Shown here: in pieces, positions 47,085-55,385 of the stretch | How the letters are laid out: each line of letters opens with the position of its first letter | Position numbering within the stretch: position 1 is the first letter of the stretch | DNA from: Streptococcus mitis 17/34 | GTDB lineage: Bacteria > Bacillota > Bacilli > Lactobacillales > Streptococcaceae | DNA: 64,000 nt | Assembly: GCA_000430305.1 (NCBI GenBank) | Contig: ASZZ01000009.1 | Location: 1-64,000, forward strand | Direction of reading: 5' to 3' | Made by a program: the position numbers and the translations under genes | Notes under the pieces: model-generated | What the model was told of the DNA's origin: nothing | The model's database searches: none | The model's input: only the letters and a program-made list of their open reading frames with translations

Positions 47085-47339
47085 ATGGAATATGTTGAGG
47101 CCGTTAATCAATTTATCGAGAGACATTATAAAGAGAAAGATATCCATCATATAGAGATAGATTTTTGGGGGAACGAAAATCATCCTCATAGCTTGTACAT
47201 ATACAAACGTTCTAAAAAAATTGAGTATGATTATTTTTTCTTTGATTCTATTGATTATTATGAAGAACCAAATTTTCTAGAGTTTAAGTATATCGTTCAT
47301 TTAGAAAATATTACGTATATATTTTGGCAGGAAGATTAG
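47085..47339 (+). CDS. Small acidic hypothetical protein, paralogue of 34463
   Basis: The 84-residue protein begins MEYVEAVNQFIERHY and ends with HLENITYIFWQED, matching the protein at 34463-34729 along its length. CGAGG precedes ATG 47085. It lies just after the helicase-nuclease gene, at the far right of the cluster, while its relative lies in the left operon. A strong hairpin follows. No known family or motif. Confidence 0.72.
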   Translation: MEYVEAVNQFIERHYKEKDIHHIEIDFWGNENHPHSLYIYKRSKKIEYDYFFFDSIDYYEEPNFLEFKYIVHLENITYIFWQED

Positions 47340-47383
47340 GAATTATATAAAATAATTGGATTTAAAATCAATATCAGTTATTG

Positions 47384-47436
47384 ACTCCATAATATTCGTA
47401 ATGGTGAAAACTAATATGAATATTATGGGGTTTTCT
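47384..47436 (+). terminator. Terminator at the right end of the defence cluster
   Basis: ACTCCATAATATTC and GAATATTATGGGGT form a stem of 14 pairs (one G-U) around a 20-base loop, followed by TTTCTTTTG. Confidence 0.72.
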
Positions 47437-47543
47437 TTTGATAACTTCTCCAAGTTTTTTCCGATATACTTTAAAAATCAGATAATATTTTTCACTTTGG
47501 GGGATCTTTTATTTATATTTTTGATGAGTTATTCGTTAATAGC

Positions 47544-47654
47544 CAGAAACCACGAAAAAATGAAACATTTATTGGTTATATCCAAAGATACGATATTGAT
47601 GGGGAAGGCTATCAATCAGAAGTATGGGAAGTGACTGAGGAGGAAGATTCATAA
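47544..47654 (+). pseudogene. C-terminal gene remnant
   Basis: An open stretch encoding NETFIGYIQRYDIDGEGYQS and EVWEVTEEEDS plus stop has coding-like composition but no start or 5' part. It looks like the end of a lost gene at the island boundary. Family unknown. Confidence 0.4.
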
Positions 47655-47766
47655 TTAAAAATCAGAGTCTTCTTTACAGTATTGCTCGTATTTCCAAACA
47701 GTCCATTTGTAGTTTTATCTGGATTGGTATATAATTTAACTTAGAGAAAATAGGAGGACTAATCGA

Positions 47767-48078
47767 ATGGAATTAAAAGATTTTACAGAAAAAGAACAGG
47801 AAATGATTAAGAAGGGCCTGACTACATCTAAGATTAGTGACAAGGAAACTGCTGAGAAGATTCTTTCACTTATCCCACAAGACTTGATTAAGCGCATCCC
47901 ATTTTTCGTCAGAAAACATGCTACGACACGTACCATTAAACGCATTTCAATTGAACACCCTGAACTCTACGCTGCAGCTCAAACAAGTGGTGAGATTCCA
48001 GAAAAAGAACGTGAAGAATTGCGTCAGATTATCACGACTATCTTTGAACAAAAGATGAATAAGCATAGTATTAAGTAG
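47767..48078 (+). CDS. Conserved streptococcal hypothetical protein
   Basis: The 103-residue helical protein (MELKDFTEKEQEMIKKGLTT, ending FEQKMNKHSIK) is, as I recall, present in most mitis-group genomes without known function. AGGAGG precedes ATG 47767 and a TATAAT box lies at 47730-47735. A charged C-terminal helix and the RTIKRISIEHPEL segment suggest a soluble cytoplasmic protein. Three bases separate it from the next gene. It marks return to core DNA. Confidence 0.78.
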   Translation: MELKDFTEKEQEMIKKGLTTSKISDKETAEKILSLIPQDLIKRIPFFVRKHATTRTIKRISIEHPELYAAAQTSGEIPEKEREELRQIITTIFEQKMNKHSIK

Positions 48079-48081
48079 AGA

Positions 48082-48810
48082 ATGAAGATATTTTTTATTG
48101 GCGGTCTGGGAAGCAATGTTTATCATAGCAAGGATTTTCTTCAAGAGCTAGATTTGCAGGTCTGTTTTCTAAATCCGTATGAAAAGCATCTTCGAGATGA
48201 AACAGAATTGAAATCATGGTTTAAAAAATCGATAGAAGAGGAAGAATCTATTTGTCTGATAGGCCATTCTCTTGGAGGAGATTTGGCTCGTTATCTTGCA
48301 TCGGAACCTGAAGAAGTGAAGAAACTGATTCTTTTGGATGGTGGCTATCTAGATTTAGATAAGATTTTACCTTTAGATACAGAGTTAGAGGAAACTAAAA
48401 ACTATATTGAATCTCAAGTCGTTTCGGACTTAAATCTTCTTATTTCTAAAGAAAAATCCGAAGCAAAGCATTGGTCAGAAAATATGGAGGAAGCTGTAAG
48501 ACAGTCTTATCACTGGAATGCGGAGTATAATAGATATGAGTTAGCTATAAATTATGAAAATATAGAAGCGATCCTCCGCCTACGGCGGAAAATACAAGCT
48601 TTTAAGAGAGAAGTGGGGGCTACTTTATTTATTAGTCCTCGCTATCCTAATGAAGCTACATGGAGAGAGGAAGCCCTAAAAGAATTGCCAGACTGTTTTG
48701 ATACTATTTTTTTGGAAAACTTCGACCATGAGCTTTATACTGAAGCACCTAAAGAAATCGCTAGTCTGATTAATGAGTGGCTCGCTTATTCATACCGAAT
48801 CATTGATTGA
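48082..48810 (+). CDS. Alpha/beta hydrolase
   Basis: The 242-residue protein begins with FFIGGLGSN (oxyanion-type turn). It has the nucleophile elbow GHSLGGDLARY with catalytic Ser, and DHELY near the end for the His. It is close to short lipase/esterase-type hydrolases; no signal peptide, so it is cytoplasmic. Substrate unknown. Its ATG at 48082 comes three bases after the preceding stop, so the two genes are an operon. A bidirectional terminator follows. Confidence 0.82.
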   Translation: MKIFFIGGLGSNVYHSKDFLQELDLQVCFLNPYEKHLRDETELKSWFKKSIEEEESICLIGHSLGGDLARYLASEPEEVKKLILLDGGYLDLDKILPLDTELEETKNYIESQVVSDLNLLISKEKSEAKHWSENMEEAVRQSYHWNAEYNRYELAINYENIEAILRLRRKIQAFKREVGATLFISPRYPNEATWREEALKELPDCFDTIFLENFDHELYTEAPKEIASLINEWLAYSYRIID

Positions 48811-48854
48811 TCTGTTATAATCAACATAAGATTAAAGTTTACTTAAATTTAACC

Positions 48855-48908
48855 AAAAAACGAACAGGCTCTTTTTCTGTCATTCAGAAGAGAACTTGTT
48901 CGTTTTGT
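48855..48908. terminator. Bidirectional terminator
   Basis: AAAAACGAACAGGCTCT and AGAACTTGTTCGTTTT form a long stem (about 15 pairs) between the convergent hydrolase and TIGR03943 genes, with A- and T-runs on its two sides. Confidence 0.85.
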
Positions 48909-48911
48909 CTT

Positions 48912-49727
48912 TTAAAACACGCGATATACGTATGGATTTTCTGGTTTATCGACTTTGGTAAAGCTATCGATTTCTAAGGTTGGGAGATTTTGTTTGAGTT
49001 CTTTATGGTAGTGATTGATCAGTTTTCCTTTGGCTGTAATCCAGGTGTTATTTTCATACTGACGGGTATTTCCCTTAGTCAGCAATCCATAAACACCTGA
49101 ATCTGCGATACAGTGGATAATGCCGAAGCGGAACAGAAATTGGCTATTAGCATGACTGGGGTCATTATAGACAAAACCTGTGAACTGGACTGTCTTGCTC
49201 TCAAATTCATCTGGATAGTCATAGATAGCCTCCATGACTTCCATATAGTTTTCATTCGTAATCTGAATGCTATCTTGGGACAAGTATTTATCCGCCGCCG
49301 TTCGCATTTCCTTTTCATAGGCTGTTTTTGAGAAATAAGAACTGGTATCTGGTTTCAAATACTGGCTTGTCGTCCCTTCACTTGTCTGAATGGCTTGATC
49401 CGTGCCTTCTGATAAAGGGAAATGATAGCCTTTAGCAGAAACGGTCTGAGAATCCAAGCTAACAGTTGGGAAAGTTAAGCCGACGACAATTGGAATGGCC
49501 ATAAGAGCAATACTCGTCACCTTCGCCAATCGGTTGTTCAGATGACTATGGGTTTTGACTTGCTTCATCCAGATATACAATTGAACGATTGCCAAAGTAA
49601 ATGAAAGCACCATGGAAATATAGGCCAGATAGGAATAGTGCATGTTGATGTACTGGTTTAATTTGCCCGACAAATGGAGATAAATGGTCAGTTCAAAATA
49701 GCCAGCCAAAACTAAAAATCGAATCAT
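48912..49727 (-). CDS. TIGR03943 family membrane protein
   Basis: The 271-residue protein has about four N-terminal helices and a soluble C-terminal domain with YPDEFESKTVQFTGFVYND and FRFGIIHCIADSGVYGLL, typical of the YcgQ/TIGR03943 family. These proteins are encoded with UPF0718 permeases, here upstream and overlapping by four bases. In other Firmicutes the pair belongs to zinc-responsive regulons; I see no Zur or AdcR box with certainty. It probably forms a membrane complex with the permease. Confidence 0.85.
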   Translation of the reverse strand: MIRFLVLAGYFELTIYLHLSGKLNQYINMHYSYLAYISMVLSFTLAIVQLYIWMKQVKTHSHLNNRLAKVTSIALMAIPIVVGLTFPTVSLDSQTVSAKGYHFPLSEGTDQAIQTSEGTTSQYLKPDTSSYFSKTAYEKEMRTAADKYLSQDSIQITNENYMEVMEAIYDYPDEFESKTVQFTGFVYNDPSHANSQFLFRFGIIHCIADSGVYGLLTKGNTRQYENNTWITAKGKLINHYHKELKQNLPTLEIDSFTKVDKPENPYVYRVF

Positions 49728-50628
49728 AGGATGACTCCAATCAAGAGAGAATAGACTAAAACGACCAGAGTAACAATCGTTATGAAGTGACTGATAAATC
49801 GTGCTTTCAAGTAATTTTTCATCATGAGAATATTTTTAATATCCAGCATTGGGCCGATAACGAGAAAGGCCAGAACTGGTGCTAAGCCGAAACTCGAGAG
49901 AAGAGAAGCACCGATAAAGGCATCCGCCTCACTACAGAGCGAAAGAAGAAAGGCCAAAAGCATCAAGAGCAGGATGGCAAAAAGAGGGGTTGCACTGATC
50001 GAGGTCAAAATCCGAGTCGGAACGTAGACCTGTATAACAGAGGCAAAGAGACAGCCAAATACCAAGTAACGTCCCGTATCAAAAAATTCATCAATGGCTT
50101 GCACAAAGACCTGAAAAACTTTTTTTGCAGGAGTCAAGTGAGAAAAATCATGCTCATGACAGGCCAGACGATTTTCTTTTTGAATGGTTCTTGCCAGAAA
50201 AATCCCAGAAAAATCCCAAGTATAACAGCCACAACAATGGATCCTAGAGCTCGTAACAGGGCGACATGGAAGGAGTTGCCAAAGGCAGAATAGGTCGCAA
50301 AAAGTACAATGGGATTGATAACCGGTGCAGTCACAAGAAAAGGAACAGCCGTGTAACTGGGAACCTTCTTTTCTAGAAAACGATTGATAATAGGGACGAT
50401 TCCACATTCACAAGAAGGGAAAAGAATCCCTACGAAAGTCCCAAAAAAGATTCTCCCCCAACGATTTCGAGGGAGAAAATGATAAACCTTGTCAGGTGTG
50501 ATATAAACCTCAATCAGCCCTGAGACAATACTTCCTATCAGCACGAAGGGGAGAGCTTCAATGATAATGGAGAGAAAAATAGCTCCAGTCTGAAGTACAC
50601 TAGATGGGAGTTGTTGGAAAGCAGTCAT
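49724..50628 (-). pseudogene. UPF0718/DUF318 permease, frameshifted
   Basis: A YraQ/YcgR-like permease with eight predicted helices. The first part (50628 to about 50180) has EALPFVLIGSIVSGLIEVY and FPSCECGIVPI, the family Cys motif. At the T-run 50177-50181 (A-run on the coding strand) one base is missing: KKENRLACHEHDFSHL is lost to a stop at 50134. The second part continues in the other frame to 49724, with CSEADAFIGASLL repeating the Cys/Glu motif. Adding one A gives 301 residues. It overlaps the TIGR03943 gene by four bases and follows the small gene at 50629-50760 without a gap. Confidence 0.85.
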
Positions 50629-50760
50629 CTAGTTTTTCTTTTCTGCTTTGGCTTTTTTCTCTTTGTCATCAGGGAAAGTAACTTGTTTCAAATCTGGGAG
50701 TTTAGCAAACTCTTCAAACATCTTGTCCAAGTCGTCTCGTTTTGTAAATTTTACAGCCAT
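50629..50760 (-). CDS. 43-residue Lys-rich small protein
   Basis: The open frame MAVKFTKRDDLDKMFEEFAK-LPDLKQVTF ends in a Lys/Glu/Ala tail. Its stop codon is directly followed by the permease ATG, and GAGGT lies six bases before its own ATG; a TATAAT box is 30 bases upstream on the minus strand. I recall the same small protein in pneumococcal SPJ_0164-like annotations. Its position as the first gene of the permease operon argues that it is real. Function unknown. Confidence 0.78.
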   Translation of the reverse strand: MAVKFTKRDDLDKMFEEFAKLPDLKQVTFPDDKEKKAKAEKKN

Positions 50761-50891
50761 AGGTGTACCTCGATTCTAAATTCTACCTCTATTATACTAT
50801 TATTTTGAGGAAAAGGGAAAAGTTAAAATTGAGTATCTAACGAATAATAGAGCTTGATAAAGCCTGATTAAGTCTGGTAGATTGAGAAAGT

Positions 50892-50920
50892 TTGACAAAA
50901 AAAGTAGATGGTGCTAGAAT
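50892..50920 (+). promoter_or_regulatory. Promoter of the small RNA upstream of tex
   Basis: TTGACA (50892-50897) and TAGAAT (50915-50920) with exact 17-base spacing; start expected near 50927. Confidence 0.82.
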
Positions 50921-50926
50921 AACATT

Positions 50927-51107
50927 AACGAAAGATATTTGAGGGCAGAAAGGTTCCTGCCTCACCTTGAAAAAAGGTATCTGAGATGCTGGGTACACCG
51001 ACCAGCCAAATGTCCGTTATTTCAAAAGAGGGGCTTAAATGCTCCTTTTCTATTTAAAATTTCAAAATAGATTACACCCACCGCAGGCTCAGGCTTGCGG
51101 TTTTTTT
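50927..51107 (+). ncRNA. Unclassified structured small RNA, about 180 nt
   Basis: A strong promoter is followed by highly structured non-coding DNA and a strong terminator (CCGCAGGC-TCAG-GCTTGCGG then T7, 51081-51107). AGATA and TATCT can close a three-way junction that encloses two hairpins (GAGGGCAG/CTGCCTC and ACCTT/AAGGT). A further hairpin GCTGG/CCAGC and AGGGGC/GCTCCT follow. No open frame with a ribosome site is seen. It does not fit FMN, TPP, T-box, SRP or tmRNA consensus that I can recall; 6S RNA is possible but not shown. It ends 250 bases before tex. Confidence 0.7.
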
Positions 51108-51136
51108 ATTTCGATAAAAATTAAAAAAGTCAGTGC

Positions 51137-51244
51137 GTTATTCCAGGACAGGAACATCTTCCAGAACTGGATATTATGTCTGATCCATTAAATACTTTTG
51201 ATATCATGGCTTGGTTAAAAAAGGCGGCAATGCTATATAAATAA
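51137..51244 (+). pseudogene. C-terminal remnant of an unknown gene
   Basis: The frame reads VIPGQEHLPELDIMSDPLNT then FDIMAWLKKAAMLYK plus stop, protein-like but without any start or ribosome site. It is probably the last 35 codons of a deleted gene. No family is recognised. Confidence 0.45.
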
Positions 51245-51340
51245 TACGTTATTTGCACCATAGAATATTGAAATGGAGTAAATTTATTTCCCAACTTATG
51301 TTTTAAAATTGTAAGAGATAATTTGAATAATATTAGCTTG

Positions 51341-51349
51341 TGGTATAAT
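51341..51349 (+). promoter_or_regulatory. Extended -10 promoter of tex
   Basis: TGG-TATAAT (box at 51344-51349) ends only six bases before the tex ATG at 51356, so the transcript would start at or next to the initiation codon. Confidence 0.65.
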
Positions 51350-51355
51350 AGATTC

Positions 51356-53485
51356 ATGGATAAGAAATATGAAAAAATCTCCCAGGATTTGGGAGTGACG
51401 TTAAAGCAAATTGATACCGTTCTAAGTTTGACAGCTGAAGGGGCGACTATTCCCTTTATCGCGCGTTATCGAAAGGACATGACTGGTAGTCTGGATGAGG
51501 TGGCGATTAAGGCTATTATTGATCTAGATAAAAGCCTGACTAACCTCAATGATCGTAAAGAAGCTGTCTTGGCTAAGATTCAAGAACAAGGCAAGCTGAC
51601 CAAGGAATTGGAAGAAGCTATCTTAGCTGCCGAAAAATTAGCAGACGTTGAAGAACTCTATCTTCCTTATAAGGAAAAGCGTCGGACCAAGGCAACCATT
51701 GCCCGTGAAGCAGGGCTCTTTCCACTTGCTCGCTTGATTTTGCAGAATGTAGCTGACTTAGAGAAAGAAGCTGAAAAGTTTGTCTGTGAAGGATTTGCGA
51801 CTGGTAAGGAAGCTTTGGCTGGTGCAGTTGATATCTTAGTCGAAGCCTTATCGGAAGATGTGACACTGCGCGCCATGACTTATCAGGAGGTGCTGAGACA
51901 CTCTAAACTCACTTCTCAAGTCAAGGATGAAAGTCTTGATGAAAAGCAGGTTTTTCAGATCTATTATGATTTTTCAGAGACGGTTGGAAATATGCAGGGT
52001 TATCGTACCTTGGCCCTCAATCGTGGGGAGAAGCTAGGTGTCTTGAAGGTCGGTTTTGAACATGCGACGGACCGTATTCTAGCTTTCTTTGCTGCTCGTT
52101 TCAAGGTAAAAAATGCCTATATTGATGAAGTCGTTCAGCAATCTGTTAAGAAAAAAGTCTTGCCTGCTATCGAGCGCCGTATTCGGACAGAATTAACTGA
52201 AAAGGCAGAAGAGGGAGCTATTCAACTCTTTTCGGACAACCTACGCAATCTCCTCTTGGTTGCTCCGCTGAAAGGGCGCGTGGTTCTGGGATTTGATCCT
52301 GCCTTTCGTACAGGTGCCAAGCTAGCTGTCGTTGATGCAACAGGAAAAATGCTAACGACTCAAGTCATTTATCCTGTTAAACCCGCATCAGCCCGTCAAA
52401 TCGAAGAAGCCAAGAAAGATTTGGCAGATTTGATTGGTCAACACGGTGTAGAGATTATTGCTATCGGAAATGGAACTGCCAGTCGTGAAAGTGAAGCCTT
52501 TGTGGCGGAAGTTCTGAAAGATTTCCCAGAAGTCAGCTATGTTATCGTCAATGAAAGTGGTGCCTCGGTCTACTCTGCCAGCGAACTTGCTCGTCAGGAG
52601 TTTCCAGACTTGACTGTTGAAAAACGCTCTGCTATTTCTATCGCCCGTCGTTTGCAAGATCCCCTTGCTGAATTGGTCAAAATCGATCCTAAGTCAATTG
52701 GTATCGGTCAATACCAACACGATGTCAGCCAGAAGAAATTATCTGAAAGTTTGGATTTTGTCGTAGATACCGTGGTGAACCAAGTCGGTGTCAATATCAA
52801 TACGGCCAGCCCAGCCCTCCTTTCCCATGTTGCTGGACTCAATAAAACCATTTCTGAAAATATTGTCAAATACCGTGAGGAAGAAGGAAAAATCACTTCA
52901 CGCGCTCAAATCAAGAAGGTTCCTCGTCTGGGAGCCAAGGCTTTTGAACAGGCCGCTGGTTTCCTCCGTATCCCTGAAAGTAGCAATATCCTTGACAATA
53001 CAGGGGTTCACCCAGAAAATTACGCTGCTGTCAAGGAACTTTTCAAACGCTTGGATATCAAAGACTTGAATGAAGAGGCCCAAAGCAAACTCAAGTCCCT
53101 TTCAATCAAGGATATGGCGCAAGAGCTAGACCTTGGTCCCGAAACTCTTAAGGATATCATTGCAGACCTTCTCAAACCAGGTCGAGATCTCCGTGATTCC
53201 TTTGACGCACCTGTGCTTCGCCAAGATGTCCTAGATATCAAAGACTTAGTGGTTGGTCAGAAGCTAGAAGGTGTGGTGCGTAATGTCGTTGACTTCGGTG
53301 CCTTCGTTGATATCGGGATTCACGAGGATGGTTTGATCCATATTTCTCATATGAGTCGCAAATTTATCAAACATCCTAGTCAAGTGGTGTCCGTCGGAGA
53401 TTTGGTAACCGTTTGGGTTAAGAAAATCGATACTGAACGGGAAAAAGTCAATCTGTCGCTCCTGGCTCCAGATGAAACTGACTGA
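51356..53485 (+). CDS. tex: Tex transcription accessory protein
   Basis: The 709-residue RNA-binding protein, first named in Bordetella, is needed for wild-type transcription and fitness; it resembles eukaryotic Spt6. In order it has an N-terminal helical region, a YqgF-like RNase H fold ([18 protein letters not shown]), tandem helix-hairpin-helix segments ([17 protein letters not shown]) and a C-terminal S1 domain ([20 protein letters not shown]). The start is ATG 51356 ([13 protein letters not shown]); a longer frame to 51323 overlaps the promoter. No ribosome site is seen, so translation may be leaderless. Its end overlaps sprT by 14 bases. Confidence 0.95.
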   Translation: MDKKYEKISQDLGVTLKQIDTVLSLTAEGATIPFIARYRKDMTGSLDEVAIKAIIDLDKSLTNLNDRKEAVLAKIQEQGKLTKELEEAILAAEKLADVEELYLPYKEKRRTKATIAREAGLFPLARLILQNVADLEKEAEKFVCEGFATGKEALAGAVDILVEALSEDVTLRAMTYQEVLRHSKLTSQVKDESLDEKQVFQIYYDFSETVGNMQGYRTLALNRGEKLGVLKVGFEHATDRILAFFAARFKVKNAYIDEVVQQSVKKKVLPAIERRIRTELTEKAEEGAIQLFSDNLRNLLLVAPLKGRVVLGFDPAFRTGAKLAVVDATGKMLTTQVIYPVKPASARQIEEAKKDLADLIGQHGVEIIAIGNGTASRESEAFVAEVLKDFPEVSYVIVNESGASVYSASELARQEFPDLTVEKRSAISIARRLQDPLAELVKIDPKSIGIGQYQHDVSQKKLSESLDFVVDTVVNQVGVNINTASPALLSHVAGLNKTISENIVKYREEEGKITSRAQIKKVPRLGAKAFEQAAGFLRIPESSNILDNTGVHPENYAAVKELFKRLDIKDLNEEAQSKLKSLSIKDMAQELDLGPETLKDIIADLLKPGRDLRDSFDAPVLRQDVLDIKDLVVGQKLEGVVRNVVDFGAFVDIGIHEDGLIHISHMSRKFIKHPSQVVSVGDLVTVWVKKIDTEREKVNLSLLAPDETD

Positions 53486-53921
53486 TTACGTCAAGCAGGT
53501 TTCGCTAGAAGACTTCGGAAGACCTTTTATCCATCAAGCCCAGTGGAATTCTCGTCTACGTTCGACAGGTGGGCGATTTTTCCCAAAAGATGGGCATTTA
53601 GATTTTAACCCTAAGGTTTATCAAGAACTGGGTTTGGATGTTTTTAGGAAAATTGTCCGCCATGAACTCTGTCATTATCACCTCTATTTTCAAGGGAAGG
53701 GCTATCAACACAAGGATCGGGATTTTAAGAAACTGTTGAAAGCAGTGGATGGATTACGCTTTGTACCATCCTTGCCTAATAGCAACTCCAAGGCCATCAA
53801 GCTCTATCGTTGCCAATCCTGCCAGCAAACTTATCAGCGTAAGCGCAGAATTGATACCAAACGCTATCGCTGTGGACTTTGTCGAGGAAAGTTGCTACTA
53901 GTAAATCAGCCTGAGGACTGA
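53472..53921 (+). CDS. SprT-like zinc metalloprotein
   Basis: The 149-residue protein has the zinc-protease motif [12 protein letters not shown] and a C-terminal zinc ribbon (CQSCQQTY...CGLCRGKL). SprT-like proteins are relatives of the eukaryotic SPRTN DNA-protein crosslink protease; the bacterial role is unproven. It is translationally coupled to tex by a 14-base overlap, a pairing common in Firmicutes. Length is standard. Confidence 0.92.
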   Translation: MKLTDYVKQVSLEDFGRPFIHQAQWNSRLRSTGGRFFPKDGHLDFNPKVYQELGLDVFRKIVRHELCHYHLYFQGKGYQHKDRDFKKLLKAVDGLRFVPSLPNSNSKAIKLYRCQSCQQTYQRKRRIDTKRYRCGLCRGKLLLVNQPED

Positions 53922-53979
53922 TGAAAGCCGAGCCTACCCGTGATATACTATGACTAACCTAGCAGAAAGAGGAAATAAC

Positions 53980-54252
53980 ATGAATAGTAAATTTTATAAA
54001 ATGAGACGAAATCGCATGATTTCAGGAGTTCTGGCAGGTCTTTCAGACAAGTGGAACTTTGATGTCACTCTTGTTCGTTTCTTGTTTGCCATTTTTACAG
54101 TCGCAAACTTTGGACTCGGTGTGATTATCTATATCATCCTAGCTTCTGTCATGCCAACCAAGGAAGAAATCGAAGCAGAAATGTACGGAACAGGCCCACG
54201 CAAACGCAAAGAAGCCCAAGCCATTGACGATAATGAAGGATGGTTTTGGTGA
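53980..54252 (+). CDS. PspC domain-containing membrane protein
   Basis: The 90-residue protein has the PspC motif: FYKMRRNRMISGVLAGLSDK followed by WNFDVTLVRFLFAIFTVANF, one to two membrane helices, and a hydrophilic C-terminus. PspC proteins sense or respond to membrane stress; no PspA or LiaF partner is adjacent. Start at ATG 53980, with GAGGA upstream; the open frame before it has no ribosome site. Confidence 0.87.
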   Translation: MNSKFYKMRRNRMISGVLAGLSDKWNFDVTLVRFLFAIFTVANFGLGVIIYIILASVMPTKEEIEAEMYGTGPRKRKEAQAIDDNEGWFW

Positions 54253-54313
54253 GGTAGAAACAGTTATTTTACTGTTAGTCTATGAATTCGACTAATCTAT
54301 TTTAACATTTCTT

Positions 54314-54338
54314 GAACCCTTGTATCCGCAAGGGTTTT
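54314..54338 (+). terminator. PspC gene terminator
   Basis: AACCCTTG-TATCCG-CAAGGGTTTT forms an 8-bp stem with T-run 60 bases after the stop codon. Confidence 0.85.
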
Positions 54339-54394
54339 CTTCTTACTCTCTTTTTATGGTAAAATATTTTTAATGAAATGACTACATTCCCCCC

Positions 54395-54416
54395 AATCTT
54401 ACAAAAATGTAAGATT
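54395..54416 (+). promoter_or_regulatory. Candidate operator palindrome of the ABC transporter operon
   Basis: AATCTTACA-AAAA-TGTAAGATT is a perfect 9-bp inverted repeat. Part of it, TTTTGTAAGGTTAGG, recurs 15 bases downstream. It lies 85 bases before the small protein gene. BceAB-type transporters are usually induced by peptide antibiotics through a two-component regulator, so this is the likely binding site; the regulator is not encoded next to it. Confidence 0.65.
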
Positions 54417-54500
54417 AAAGTCTCTTTTGTAAGGTTAGGTTATGGCAAGCGGTCTTTTTTTGATGTAAACTAGACTCATAAAGAACAAAGGAGTAACATC

Positions 54501-54611
54501 ATGAAACAAATCTTACATAAGAAAACTAGAAAACCAAGCCGCAAAGATATCGAGCGCGTTCAGTTGGGATGCGCTATGATGCAAGCTACATTTCATTTGA
54601 TGGGATATTAA
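54501..54611 (+). CDS. 36-residue small basic protein
   Basis: An open frame (MKQILHKKTRKPSRKDIERV, then QLGCAMMQATFHLMGY) with AAAGGAG seven bases before ATG 54501. It lies 14 bases before the ABC ATPase gene in the same direction, so it would be the first gene of that operon. The basic N-terminal half and hydrophobic Cys/Met C-terminus suggest a small membrane-associated peptide or leader. Confidence 0.65.
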   Translation: MKQILHKKTRKPSRKDIERVQLGCAMMQATFHLMGY

Positions 54612-54625
54612 GAAAGGGGATTCTC

Positions 54626-55384
54626 ATGACACTTTTAGATGTAAAGCACGTTCAAAAAATTTATAAAACTCGTTTTCAGGGCAACCAAGTAGAAGCCCTT
54701 AAGGATATTCACTTTACCGTAGAAAAGGGTGACTACGTTGCCATCATGGGTGAGTCTGGTTCTGGTAAATCAACTCTTCTCAATATTCTAGCTATGTTGG
54801 ATAAACCAAGTCGTGGTCAGGTTTACTTGAATGGAACTGACACAGCAACCATTAAAAATTCACAGGCTTCTAGCTTCCGTCGTGAAAAGCTAGGATTTGT
54901 CTTCCAAGACTTTAACTTGCTAGATACTCTGTCTGTTAAGGACAATATCTTGCTTCCGCTTGTCTTGTCAAGAAGACCTATTACGGAAATGATGAAGAAA
55001 TTGGTGGTGACAGCTGAGAATCTAGGTATCAACCAATTGCAAGAGAAGTACCCTTACGAGATTTCAGGTGGGCAGAAACAGCGTGTAGCAGTAGCCCGCG
55101 CCATCATCACAGAACCTGAAATTCTCCTTGCGGACGAGCCAACAGGAGCTCTTGATTCCAAGTCATCTGCAGCCTTACTTGATGTTTTTGATGAAATCAA
55201 TGAGCGTGGTCAAACTATTCTCATGGTAACCCACTCAACTGCAGCGGCCAGCAGGGCTAAGCGTGTACTCTTTATCAAGGACGGCATTCTTTACAATCAA
55301 ATCTACCGCGGAGAGAAGACAGAGCGTCAGATGTTCCAAGAAATCTCTGATACCTTGACTGTCATGGCAAGCGAGGTGAATTAG
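54626..55384 (+). CDS. BceA-like ABC transporter ATP-binding protein
   Basis: The 252-residue ATPase has Walker [10 protein letters not shown], signature [13 protein letters not shown], and Walker [12 protein letters not shown], as in the MacB/BceA/LolD subfamily. The start is ATG 54626 with AAAGGGG upstream; a longer open frame has no site. It ends two bases before the permease gene. The pair resembles pneumococcal SP_0913/SP_0912, which I recall being linked to bacitracin and antimicrobial-peptide tolerance. Confidence 0.92.
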   Translation: MTLLDVKHVQKIYKTRFQGNQVEALKDIHFTVEKGDYVAIMGESGSGKSTLLNILAMLDKPSRGQVYLNGTDTATIKNSQASSFRREKLGFVFQDFNLLDTLSVKDNILLPLVLSRRPITEMMKKLVVTAENLGINQLQEKYPYEISGGQKQRVAVARAIITEPEILLADEPTGALDSKSSAALLDVFDEINERGQTILMVTHSTAAASRAKRVLFIKDGILYNQIYRGEKTERQMFQEISDTLTVMASEVN

Positions 55385-55385
55385 T

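Noticed and set aside
47356-47634. A 92-codon open frame with hydrophobic stretches
   Set aside because: It runs through a strong terminator hairpin, has no ribosome site, and its TTG start lies in the hairpin region. The better coding-like signal in this interval is a short remnant in another frame (47544-47654).
50927-51107. TPP or FMN riboswitch, suggested by CTGAGATGCTGGGTACACC
   Set aside because: The other conserved blocks of both classes are missing, and no thiamine or riboflavin gene follows; tex is not a known target.
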